DNA of 64,000 nt. It comes from Arthrobacter sp. ZGTC412. Its GTDB lineage: Bacteria > Actinomycetota > Actinomycetes > Actinomycetales > Micrococcaceae. Of the stretch, positions 52,193-59,225 are shown one piece after another. Position numbers and translations under genes: made by a program. The notes under the pieces are model-generated. The model was not told where the DNA came from. It saw only the letters and a list, made by a program, of their open reading frames with translations, and searched no databases. Where the stretch lies: assembly GCF_002929215.1 (NCBI RefSeq), contig NZ_PJII01000025.1:1-64000 (forward strand), in the 5' to 3' direction. Position 1 is the first letter of the stretch; the number at the start of each line of letters is the position of its first letter.

Positions 52193-52591
52193 CTAAAACA
52201 TCGGCAGGACAATCCCCGCGAGCAGCGCCACCGCGCCGATCCCGGTGAGGCAGCGGCCCAGCACAGCCGCTGTCTTTCCAGCCTCTTCCGGGGCCGCCAT
52301 CTGCCACTGGGTGGGGCGCTTTGGGTGGTAGTAGATGGGGAGCGTATCCCCCACCGCCAAGTCCTTGATGTCATGCGGAGACATGGGTGCATGGTGCACC
52401 TGGTACTTCCGGTCGAACCAGCGGAAACCGACTCCGGTGTTGTCCGAATAGACCACGGCCTCGGCCACGGCCCACGGGTGCACAAAGCGGCGCAGGAAGC
52501 CTGTATAGAAGAGCAATCCCAGCCCGGCGGGCAGGCACAAATAAGTGAGCATTTCCAGGATTGGACCTGCCATATCAAGCACAGTGGGCAT
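52193..52591 (-). CDS. DUF3592-like membrane protein
   Basis: This protein of about 132 aa has an N-terminal hydrophobic segment (MLTYLCLPAGLGLLFYTGFL), a beta-rich middle (AVVYSDNTGVGFRWFDRKYQVHH, VGDTLPIYYHPKRPTQWQMA) and a C-terminal hydrophobic segment (LTGIGAVALLAGIVLPMF). The layout, with a YxPxxP-like YYHPKRP before the second segment, resembles DUF3592 proteins. Function unknown. The ATG at 52591 is tentative; a nearby ATG at 52570 is possible. It converges with the DUF202 pair. Confidence 0.65.
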   Translation of the reverse strand: MPTVLDMAGPILEMLTYLCLPAGLGLLFYTGFLRRFVHPWAVAEAVVYSDNTGVGFRWFDRKYQVHHAPMSPHDIKDLAVGDTLPIYYHPKRPTQWQMAAPEEAGKTAAVLGRCLTGIGAVALLAGIVLPMF

Positions 52592-52647
52592 GATCCTGAT
52601 GGTACAGGCGTACGCTGAGGGAGATGTTTCCGGCGGAAGGTGTAGAC

Positions 52648-52884
52648 ATGAACGACGAAGATCTTTTGGCCCGCATCCAGGCTTTGGTGGAGGAGGAACA
52701 CACACTCCGCGAGGATGCCGGAGACGGCCAGGCGCCGGACCAGGGCAGGCTCCAGCAGGTGGAAGAAAGGCTGGACCAGGCCTGGGACCTGCTGCGCCAG
52801 CGCAGGGCCAAAGCGAAATCAGGCGAAAACCCCAACGAGGCTGAAGCCCGCCCAGTCAGCGAAGTAGAGGGCTACAAGCAGTAG
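52648..52884 (+). CDS. DUF2630 family protein
   Basis: This 78-aa helical, charged protein has the DUF2630 pattern: DLLARIQALVEEEHTLRE, then RLQQVEERLDQAWDLLRQRRAKAKSGENP and a C-terminal VEGYKQ. These proteins are widespread in Actinobacteria with no known role. The ATG at 52648 has GGAAGG 7 nt upstream. It converges on the DUF2848 gene. Confidence 0.88.
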   Translation: MNDEDLLARIQALVEEEHTLREDAGDGQAPDQGRLQQVEERLDQAWDLLRQRRAKAKSGENPNEAEARPVSEVEGYKQ

Positions 52885-52912
52885 CCCTCTACTTCGCGTT
52901 TTGCCGGCGGGG

Positions 52913-53599
52913 TCAGCCGATCGGTTCCGGCATTTGCTCCACCACGTACTGGGCGTCCACGGAGAGCCCGGTGACCGGATCTGCCATTTCAACTTTCCAG
53001 CTGCGGGCGAACTGGTTGACGCCGCCGGTCATGGCCACGGTGCCGGAGATGAGCACGGTGCCGGGCTGGTTCAGACCCCGCTCCGCCAGCACTTCCAGCC
53101 AGTAGTCCGGGGTCAGCAGCGCCTCCAGTGAGCTGACCTGGATGAGGGTGTCCGGTGTTTCCCCTTCCCCCACCCAGCCCTTCAGCGTGATCCTGTCCAG
53201 GTGGTCACGCACTTCGTCAAGCCGCCAGGCCTTCCGGCCCAGGACGTCCGGGCTCGCGTTCTTGCTCCACGCCACGCCGTGGACTTCAAGCTCCCGGTCC
53301 GTATGGTCGCAGGCAGCTGTCAGCAGCACGCCGTCGTCCGTGATTACCAGCGCCCATTCGGCCTCCCCGGACGTCCGTCCGTGCTGCACACGCACTTCGG
53401 CCACCTGCTGCGCCAGGTAGGGCGATACCGGGTACAGGGCCGGGGTAGTCGTCGGCCCCGGAACGCCAAGCTCGGCCAGTTCAGCAATGTGCGCCTGGAC
53501 TTCATCCTGCTCGCGACCCGCATATCCGGCGTTGAGAAGGTGCTTGACCTGCACGTCCTTGGTGCTGCCATCGGGAAGTTCAAAGCTGAGAACCGTCAT
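52913..53599 (-). CDS. DUF2848 family protein
   Basis: This 228-aa protein starts MTVLSFELPDGSTKDVQVKHLLNAGYAGR, contains GVPGPTTTPALYPVSPYL and EVHGVAWSKNASPDVLG, and ends in GVNQFARSWKVEMADP. This is the DUF2848 layout, which is distantly like the fumarylacetoacetate hydrolase fold. The reaction is unknown. It is divergent from an MHS-family transporter gene with a 16-bp palindrome between them. A nitrilase and a GntR regulator with a related operator follow, so it probably takes part in degradation of a transported organic acid or amide. The ATG at 53599 follows AAGGAC at 10 nt. Confidence 0.88.
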   Translation of the reverse strand: MTVLSFELPDGSTKDVQVKHLLNAGYAGREQDEVQAHIAELAELGVPGPTTTPALYPVSPYLAQQVAEVRVQHGRTSGEAEWALVITDDGVLLTAACDHTDRELEVHGVAWSKNASPDVLGRKAWRLDEVRDHLDRITLKGWVGEGETPDTLIQVSSLEALLTPDYWLEVLAERGLNQPGTVLISGTVAMTGGVNQFARSWKVEMADPVTGLSVDAQYVVEQMPEPIG

Positions 53600-53683
53600 G
53601 GTGGATCCGTCCTTTTCGTGTGCTGCAGGAAAAAAATTAACAACCGGAAACCGGAAAGGGTCGCCAATGTACATCCAGTATGC

Positions 53684-53699
53684 GTAATGTATACATTAC
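53684..53699. promoter_or_regulatory. Candidate GntR operator, DUF2848/transporter promoter region
   Basis: GTAATGTATACATTAC is a perfect 16-bp palindrome between the divergent DUF2848 and transporter genes. It is built from the same ATGTAT/ATACAT half-sites as the site at 55865-55877 in front of the GntR gene. Confidence 0.7.
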
Positions 53700-53747
53700 A
53701 TGCCAGCGTGACAGGCGTCACCTTTTGAAACCACCGTGGAGGACACC

Positions 53748-55136
53748 ATGAGCAACTCTCCCGTTCCGGCTCCGGGCGCAGCGCCGCACCCAGGCAAGCC
53801 GATCCACCCCAAGGGCCTGTACAAGGCCTTTGCCGCCAGCCTTACCGGAACGGCCCTTGAGTGGTACGACTTCGCCGTTTACTCAGCAGCCGCCGCCGTC
53901 GTATTTCCCCTCGTCTTCTTTCCCGCCTCTGATCCCCTCACGGGCACCATCCTCGCCTTCTCCACCTACGCCGTGGGCTACGTGTCCCGGCCGGTGGGCG
54001 GCATCATCTTTGGCCGCCTCGGTGACCGGATTGGACGCAAAAAGGTCCTCGTGACCACTCTGATGATCATCGGCGTGGCCACGGTGCTGATTGGTGTCCT
54101 TCCGGGCTACGCCAGCATCGGCATCGCCGCGCCCATCATCCTGGTGCTGCTGCGGTTCGCCCAGGGCGTGGGCGTAGGCGGCGAATGGGGTGGCGCGGTC
54201 CTGCTCTCCAGCGAATACGGCGACCCGCACCGCCGTGGATTCTGGGCCTCTGCCGCACAGGTGGGTCCGCCCGCCGGCAACCTCCTGGCCAACGGCGCGC
54301 TGGCGCTCCTGACCGTAATGCTGACCGAGGAACAGTTCCTCGGCTTCGGCTGGCGCATCGCGTTCCTGGTCTCCGCCCTGCTGGTTGGATTCGGCCTGTG
54401 GATCCGGCTCCGCCTCGAGGACACCCCCGTCTTCAAGGCAATTCAAGCCCACGGTGAACAGCCCCACGCCCCGATTAAGGAAGTCTTCAGCAAGGAACTC
54501 CGCCCGCTCATCGCAGCCATCCTGTGCCGCGTTGGTCCGGACGTGCTCTACGCGCTTTTCACCGTCTTCACCCTGACGTACGGCATCCAGGTGCTCGGCT
54601 ATGAGCGCAACCAGGTTCTTACTGCCGTCCTGATCGGCTCCGCGTTCCAGCTCTTTATGATCCCCCTGGCCGGAGCCGTCTCGGACCGCATCAACCGACG
54701 GCTGGTTTATGGTGCCGCCGCGGTGCTGGGCGGCGTCTGGACCTTCGTGTTCTTCGGGGTACTGGGCGGGAACAACCAGCCGATGCTGATCATCGGCATT
54801 GTCCTGGGCCTCATGGCGCACTCCTTTATGTACGGCCCGCAGGCAGCCTTCATTGTGGAGCAGTTCTCCCCGCGGCTCCGCTCCACGGGAAGCTCCCTCG
54901 CCTACACCTTTGCCGGCGTGATCGGCGGCGCCATCGCCCCGCTGATGTTCACGGTGCTGCTCTCGCAGTTCGGCACCTGGATCCCGGTGGCCATCTACGT
55001 TGCAGTGGCTGCCGTGGTCACCCTGATTGGGCTGGGCATGGGACGGGACTCGAACACCGTGGAGGACGAGGACTACCGGCTCCTGCTGGAAGGTACCGGC
55101 GTGACCCGGACCTCCGGCGTCGGCGAATCCCGCTAA
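53748..55136 (+). CDS. MFS transporter, metabolite:H+ symporter (MHS) family
   Basis: This 462-aa protein has 12 hydrophobic segments. MHS signatures include TALEWYDFAVYSAAAAVVFPLVFFP in the first segment, GRLGDRIGRKKVLV between segments 2 and 3, and GVGVGGEWGGAVLLSSEY in segment 5. The family imports carboxylates, shikimate, betaine or similar compounds with protons. The ATG at 53748 has GGAGG 5 nt upstream. The substrate is presumably the compound processed by the adjacent DUF2848 and nitrilase proteins. It ends next to an inverted repeat, convergent with the GntR gene. Confidence 0.93.
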   Translation: MSNSPVPAPGAAPHPGKPIHPKGLYKAFAASLTGTALEWYDFAVYSAAAAVVFPLVFFPASDPLTGTILAFSTYAVGYVSRPVGGIIFGRLGDRIGRKKVLVTTLMIIGVATVLIGVLPGYASIGIAAPIILVLLRFAQGVGVGGEWGGAVLLSSEYGDPHRRGFWASAAQVGPPAGNLLANGALALLTVMLTEEQFLGFGWRIAFLVSALLVGFGLWIRLRLEDTPVFKAIQAHGEQPHAPIKEVFSKELRPLIAAILCRVGPDVLYALFTVFTLTYGIQVLGYERNQVLTAVLIGSAFQLFMIPLAGAVSDRINRRLVYGAAAVLGGVWTFVFFGVLGGNNQPMLIIGIVLGLMAHSFMYGPQAAFIVEQFSPRLRSTGSSLAYTFAGVIGGAIAPLMFTVLLSQFGTWIPVAIYVAVAAVVTLIGLGMGRDSNTVEDEDYRLLLEGTGVTRTSGVGESR

Positions 55137-55147
55137 GTTGCCGGGGA

Positions 55148-55204
55148 CTTTTGTCCACCTGACTCTTTCGAAAGGCCTTCCGGCCCGCGTTATGTGGACA
55201 AAAG
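55148..55204. terminator. Convergent inverted repeat between transporter and GntR genes
   Basis: Perfect 11-bp arms (55148-55158 and 55194-55204), extended by GGGA/TCCC pairs, enclose 35 nt between the transporter stop codon and the end of the convergent GntR gene. Confidence 0.6.
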
Positions 55205-55209
55205 CTCCC

Positions 55210-55866
55210 TCAGGTGCGGAGCAGGAGGTCCCGGGTCACAGCCAGGTGATGGTCGATCGCTTTCTGGGCCTGAACCTCATCGCCGGACACCAGGGCGTCG
55301 ACGATACCCTGGTGTTCGGCGCACACGGCCTGGCGGCGGCCGCTGGTCCGGAACAAGGCCGATACTCCCACCAGTATCTGGCGGACGTGGAGCTTGCTGT
55401 AGGTCCGGGAAATGAGCTCGTTGCCGGCCGCGTCGATAAGCTGCTGATGGAAGAGAGTGTCCAGCCGGATGAATTCACGGGCATTGTCAGCCTCGCTGGT
55501 GTCGGGAATCCGGGCCTGGAGGTCCAGGGTTTCCTGCAACAGGGCGGCGGGGACGCGTTTCTCGGCGATCACCAGCCTTGCCGCGTGGCTCTCCAGGACG
55601 CCGCGGAGTTCCATGAGTTCAGAAATTTCCCTGCCGGTGACTGGCGGAACGTAAGCGCCGCGTTGTGGGATGAGCTCCACCAGTCCGTCCGAGACCAGGA
55701 GCAGCAGCGCCTCGCGGACCGGGGTCCGGGAAACGCCGATTTCGGCGGCGAGTTCCTGTTCGTTGAGGAAGCGGCCCTGGAGCTCCGGGTCGATCAGGAC
55801 GTTTTCGCGCAGGTGGGCGTACGCCTTTTCGCGTCCGGACGCTGCCATGCCTGCCGTTTTTCCCAT
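55210..55866 (-). CDS. GntR-family regulator (FadR/FCD subfamily)
   Basis: This 218-aa protein has an N-terminal winged helix (LNEQELAAEIGVSRTPVREALLLLVSDGLVELIPQRGAYV) and a helical FCD effector domain with metal-ligand-type residues (RLDTLFHQQLIDAAGN, HQGIVDALVSGD, HHLAVTRDLL). FCD regulators usually bind organic acids. The palindrome ATACAT-T-ATGTAT overlaps its start region and the divergent nitrilase promoter, and a similar site lies before the transporter, so it likely represses the whole unit. Confidence 0.93.
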   Translation of the reverse strand: MGKTAGMAASGREKAYAHLRENVLIDPELQGRFLNEQELAAEIGVSRTPVREALLLLVSDGLVELIPQRGAYVPPVTGREISELMELRGVLESHAARLVIAEKRVPAALLQETLDLQARIPDTSEADNAREFIRLDTLFHQQLIDAAGNELISRTYSKLHVRQILVGVSALFRTSGRRQAVCAEHQGIVDALVSGDEVQAQKAIDHHLAVTRDLLLRT

Positions 55867-55877
55867 ACATTATGTAT
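55865..55877. promoter_or_regulatory. Candidate GntR operator, GntR/nitrilase promoter region
   Basis: ATACAT-T-ATGTAT is a 13-bp palindrome directly at the GntR start and 21 nt before the nitrilase ATG, sharing half-sites with 53684-53699. Autoregulation and control of the nitrilase gene are inferred. Confidence 0.7.
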
Positions 55878-55897
55878 ACAACAGATTGGAGCCACCC

Positions 55898-56692
55898 ATG
55901 CGTCTAGCAGTCGCCCAAATCATCAGCAGTGCAGACCCTGCTGCCAACCTGGAGCTCATCCGGGACTACGCCACCCAGGCCAAAGCCGCCGGCGCGGAGC
56001 TTGTCGTATTCCCCGAGGCTGCCATGCGCGCGTTCGGGCACTCACTGGCAGACATCGCAGAACCCGTGGACGGTCCGTGGGCTGAGAAGGTCCGTGCCGT
56101 GTCCAAGGAGCTGGACATTGCGATCGTCGCGGGAATGTTTACTCCCGGGAAGGACGGCCGGGTCCGCAACACCCTCCTGGTTACCGGCCCCGGGGTGGAT
56201 ACCTCCTACGACAAGGTGCACCTTTTCGACGCGTTCGGCTTTGCCGAATCCAAGACCGTGGATGCGGGGACCAACCCCGTGACCTTCGAAATCAACGGCA
56301 CCGTGTTTGGCCTGGCCACCTGTTACGACGTCCGCTTCCCCGCCCTCTTCACCGCCAATGCCCGGGCCGGGGCGCAGGTCAACATCGTCTGCGCCTCCTG
56401 GGGCGCCGGTGAAGGCAAGGCAGAGCAGTGGGACCTCCTGGTGCGGGCACGCGCCTTGGACAGCACCACCTTCGTGGTGGCCTGCGGCCAGGGCGATCCA
56501 GAGACCATCGGAGCAGGCCCCGCCGGGACCGCGCCTACGGGCATCGGCCACAGCGCCGTCATCACTCCCTTGGGCTCAGCGGTTGCCGCACTGGGTGGAA
56601 AGCCGGAACTCGCCGTCGCCGACATCGATCCGTCGGTGGTGGACGAGGTGCGCACCAAGCTTCCCGTACTGGCTAACGCCCGCCAGTTCTGA
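55898..56692 (+). CDS. Carbon-nitrogen hydrolase (nitrilase superfamily)
   Basis: This 264-aa protein has the nitrilase triad: Glu in VVFPEAAMRAFGH (about residue 43), Lys in YDKVHLFDAFGF (about 108) and Cys in GLATCYDVRFPALF (about 141). It hydrolyses an amide, nitrile, or N-carbamoyl compound. Length and motif context fit the omega-amidase/carbamoylase-like branch rather than true nitrilases. The ATG has GGAG upstream. It is divergent from the GntR gene and ends at an intrinsic terminator. Confidence 0.93.
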   Translation: MRLAVAQIISSADPAANLELIRDYATQAKAAGAELVVFPEAAMRAFGHSLADIAEPVDGPWAEKVRAVSKELDIAIVAGMFTPGKDGRVRNTLLVTGPGVDTSYDKVHLFDAFGFAESKTVDAGTNPVTFEINGTVFGLATCYDVRFPALFTANARAGAQVNIVCASWGAGEGKAEQWDLLVRARALDSTTFVVACGQGDPETIGAGPAGTAPTGIGHSAVITPLGSAVAALGGKPELAVADIDPSVVDEVRTKLPVLANARQF

Positions 56693-56745
56693 TCCTTCAG
56701 GAGAGCCTGTTGGCCCACCGAGTCTCCCCGGCTTTGGCAGCCCCG

Positions 56746-56791
56746 ACGACGGCGCGCCGCATTTTCGGTGCGGCGCGCCGCCGTCGTTTTC
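56746..56791 (+). terminator. Intrinsic terminator of the nitrilase gene
   Basis: 56746-56761 pairs with 56769-56787 (16 bp with a 3-nt bulge), very GC-rich, followed by TTTTCC on the plus strand, about 55 nt after the stop codon. Confidence 0.8.
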
Positions 56792-57004
56792 CAAAGATGG
56801 GGAATTTCAGCTCTTTGGATGGGAGGCGTTTACACCGCTGAAACATTCCCGACATGGGCACTTCACAGAGGCACAATTTCCGTAACACCAGCGCAACTTT
56901 CCCGGCCATTTCCTGAAACACGGAACCCGAAAGATGGATGGCGGGGGAAATGCGAGGGCCGGCAAAGCGCCCCGCATCTAGGCGCAATGCGAAGGGACCC
57001 GCAG

Positions 57005-58342
57005 GTGGAGATCACTGCCCAACATGTCTGGCTGATGATTTCGGCCGCGATGGTACTGCTGATGACGCCCGGGCTCGGCCTCTTCTACGGCGGCATGACA
57101 CGCGCCAAAGCCGCCTTGAACATGATCATGATGAGCTTTATCTCCGCCGGGATCGTTGGGGTGGTTTGGGTTCTATGGGGTTACTCCATGACAACCGGCG
57201 ACGGCGTGCTGGGCCTCTTTGGCAATCCCTTCGCCAGCTTCGGACTGCAGACCCTGGTGGGCTCCCCGGACCTGATCAAAGCCGGGTACAGCGCCACGTT
57301 CGCCATCATCACCGTGGCCTTGATCAGCGGTGCCATTGCCGACCGCGCCAAGTTCGGCGCCTGGGCTGTGTTCGTTGCCGTGTGGGTCACCGTGGTTTAC
57401 TGCCCCCTCGCCTACATGATCTGGGGCGGTGGCCTGATGAGTGCCGATGGAGCTCTCACCGCCGTTTTCGGCCAGGTCATTGACTTTGCCGGCGGCGCGG
57501 TTGTGGAAATCAGCTCGGGCACTGCCGCGTTGGTGCTCGCCCTGATCGTGGGCCAGCGCCACGGTTTCGCGAAGGACCCCAACCACCGGCCGCACAACGT
57601 GCCGTTCATCATGCTGGGTGCCGCCATCCTGTGGTTCGGGTGGTTCGGCTTCAATGGCGGAGCGGCGACGACGGCGGAACAGGCCGGCCTGATCTGGGTC
57701 AACACCCTGGTGACGCCGGCAGCGGCGATGCTCAGCTGGCTGGTGACAGAAAAGATCCGCCACGGCCACCCCACTTCGCTCGGAGCTGCGTCCGGCGTGG
57801 TGGCCGGGCTGGTTGCCATCACTCCGTCCTGCGCCAACATCAGCCCGGTGGCCGCCATCTGTCTGGGCCTGGTGGCCGGAGCAGCCTGCGCTGTTTTCGT
57901 GGACCTGAAGTACCGTTTCGGGCTGGATGATTCCCTCGATGTGGTGGGGGTCCACCTGGGTGCGGGACTTATTGGGACCCTGGCACTCGGTTTTATTGCC
58001 CTCCCGGTGGACGGCCAGGGCAGCGGGTTGTTGTATGGCGGCGGTTTCCAGCAGCTCGTGGCGCAGTCCGTGGCTGTGGTGATCACGGTGCTGCTGTCAG
58101 GTGTCGGGACCTTGGTTATCGGCCGTGCCATCAACAAAACCATCGGGTTCCGCGTCAGCCGCGAGGCCGAGACCGCCGGCGTTGACCTTTCCGAGCACGC
58201 CGAGAGCGCCTACGCCTTCGGGGAAATGGGTGCCGCTTTCAACCCCACGAGCCACGCAGTCCCTCATTCCCCCGCCGTTTCCCACTCCCCCGCAATCCAA
58301 AACCCGGCCGGGCAGCGGGCCAAGGAAGACTCCTTCGCCTGA
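57005..58342 (+). CDS. amt: Ammonium transporter (Amt/Mep family)
   Basis: This 445-aa protein has 11 hydrophobic segments: MLMTPGLGLFYGGMTRAKAALN, DFAGGAVVEISSGTAALVLAL, FIMLGAAILWFGWFGFNGG and DSLDVVGVHLGAGLIG are Amt signatures. The start is GTG 57005, with AAGGGA 8 nt upstream; an ATG 18 nt earlier lacks a site. Numbering then matches E. coli AmtB closely: Asp160 is kept, but the first of the two conductance histidines (168 in AmtB) is Glu here, whereas the second is present in VVGVHLG. Such E-H pairs are known from some fungal Mep proteins. No glnK follows. Confidence 0.94.
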   Translation: MEITAQHVWLMISAAMVLLMTPGLGLFYGGMTRAKAALNMIMMSFISAGIVGVVWVLWGYSMTTGDGVLGLFGNPFASFGLQTLVGSPDLIKAGYSATFAIITVALISGAIADRAKFGAWAVFVAVWVTVVYCPLAYMIWGGGLMSADGALTAVFGQVIDFAGGAVVEISSGTAALVLALIVGQRHGFAKDPNHRPHNVPFIMLGAAILWFGWFGFNGGAATTAEQAGLIWVNTLVTPAAAMLSWLVTEKIRHGHPTSLGAASGVVAGLVAITPSCANISPVAAICLGLVAGAACAVFVDLKYRFGLDDSLDVVGVHLGAGLIGTLALGFIALPVDGQGSGLLYGGGFQQLVAQSVAVVITVLLSGVGTLVIGRAINKTIGFRVSREAETAGVDLSEHAESAYAFGEMGAAFNPTSHAVPHSPAVSHSPAIQNPAGQRAKEDSFA

Positions 58343-58433
58343 CAGTTGACCGGCCAGGGCGGCGTAACGCTGAGGTGAGCTGCTCACTCGGCACCTCGAC
58401 TGGGCCCTCTCCCGGGCTGGCCCGGGCTGCAGG

Positions 58434-59048
58434 TCAGTCAGCCAGGATCTTGTACAGGGCCCGGCGGGTTTCGTCCAGTTTCTCGACGGCAGCGGCCCGC
58501 TGTTCTTCAGTAACACCCGTACGGAACTGGTGGATAACGCCCATCAGCTTCGCGATGCTTTGGTGGAAGTCCTTGTCCGGGCTGTCGGGTCCCGAGTCCC
58601 ACGCATTTTCGAGTTCCTCAGCATGCTCTGCCACCCAGGCCCTTCCGGCGTCCGTCAGCGTGAACTCGGTTCCGCGGCCTTCGCTGAGCGCCGTGATAAG
58701 TTCCTCGTCCACCAGCTGCTGCAGCGTGGGGTAGATCGACCCCGGACTCGGGCGCCAGGCTCCACTGGTCTTTTCGGCAATCGCCTTTATCAGGCCGTAA
58801 CCATTTGAGGGCGCTTCGGCCAGGAGCGAGAGGATGGCGGAGCGCACGTCACCCCTGCTTGCCCTGCGCGGGCCCCGCCCAAAACCGGGCCCGAAGCCAG
58901 GCCCGAACCCGCCCCCGAATCCTGGTCCAAAACCCGGGCCGAAGCCGCCTCCGCGGTGTCCGTGCGGTCCGCGCCTGCCGCGGCCACGCTCGAACCGGCC
59001 CCTGCCGGAGTGCGATCCGGAGATGTCGTCATGAGAAATGCCCTTCAT
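58434..59048 (-). CDS. PadR-family transcriptional regulator with Gly/Phe-rich N-terminus
   Basis: This 204-aa protein has a winged helix at about residues 65-145 (DVRSAILSLLAEAPSNGYGLIKAI, SPGSIYPTLQQLVDEELIT, EFTLTDAGRAWV) and a C-terminal dimerisation helix, the PadR subfamily 1 pattern. The first 62 residues are unusual: Arg/Gly-rich then a run of GPGFGPGFGGGFGPGFGPGFG-like repeats, probably disordered. A 13-bp inverted repeat lies 40 nt upstream of the start, suggesting autoregulation. The target genes are not evident; it converges on the ammonium transporter. Confidence 0.92.
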   Translation of the reverse strand: MKGISHDDISGSHSGRGRFERGRGRRGPHGHRGGGFGPGFGPGFGGGFGPGFGPGFGRGPRRASRGDVRSAILSLLAEAPSNGYGLIKAIAEKTSGAWRPSPGSIYPTLQQLVDEELITALSEGRGTEFTLTDAGRAWVAEHAEELENAWDSGPDSPDKDFHQSIAKLMGVIHQFRTGVTEEQRAAAVEKLDETRRALYKILAD

Positions 59049-59087
59049 CGTGGATCATCCTTTCGTTTTGAGTGCTCGCCGTTCTAG

Positions 59088-59125
59088 TCGGCGATAGTTA
59101 ACGATATGTCGCTAACTATCGCCGA
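59088..59125. promoter_or_regulatory. Candidate PadR operator
   Basis: TCGGCGATAGTTA (59088-59100) and its exact reverse complement (59113-59125) flank a 12-nt spacer in the promoter region of the PadR gene. The arms are 13 bp and perfect. AT-rich sequence follows at once, fitting an overlapping promoter. Confidence 0.75.
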
Positions 59126-59225
59126 GTCAATAATAGAATTCATCAAATCATGACCTTCCGCCCTCTGGATTGCCCTGCCAAGTGGACGTAATCTTGTGGC
59201 ACTCTTCGAGCTCGAGGACTGAAAC

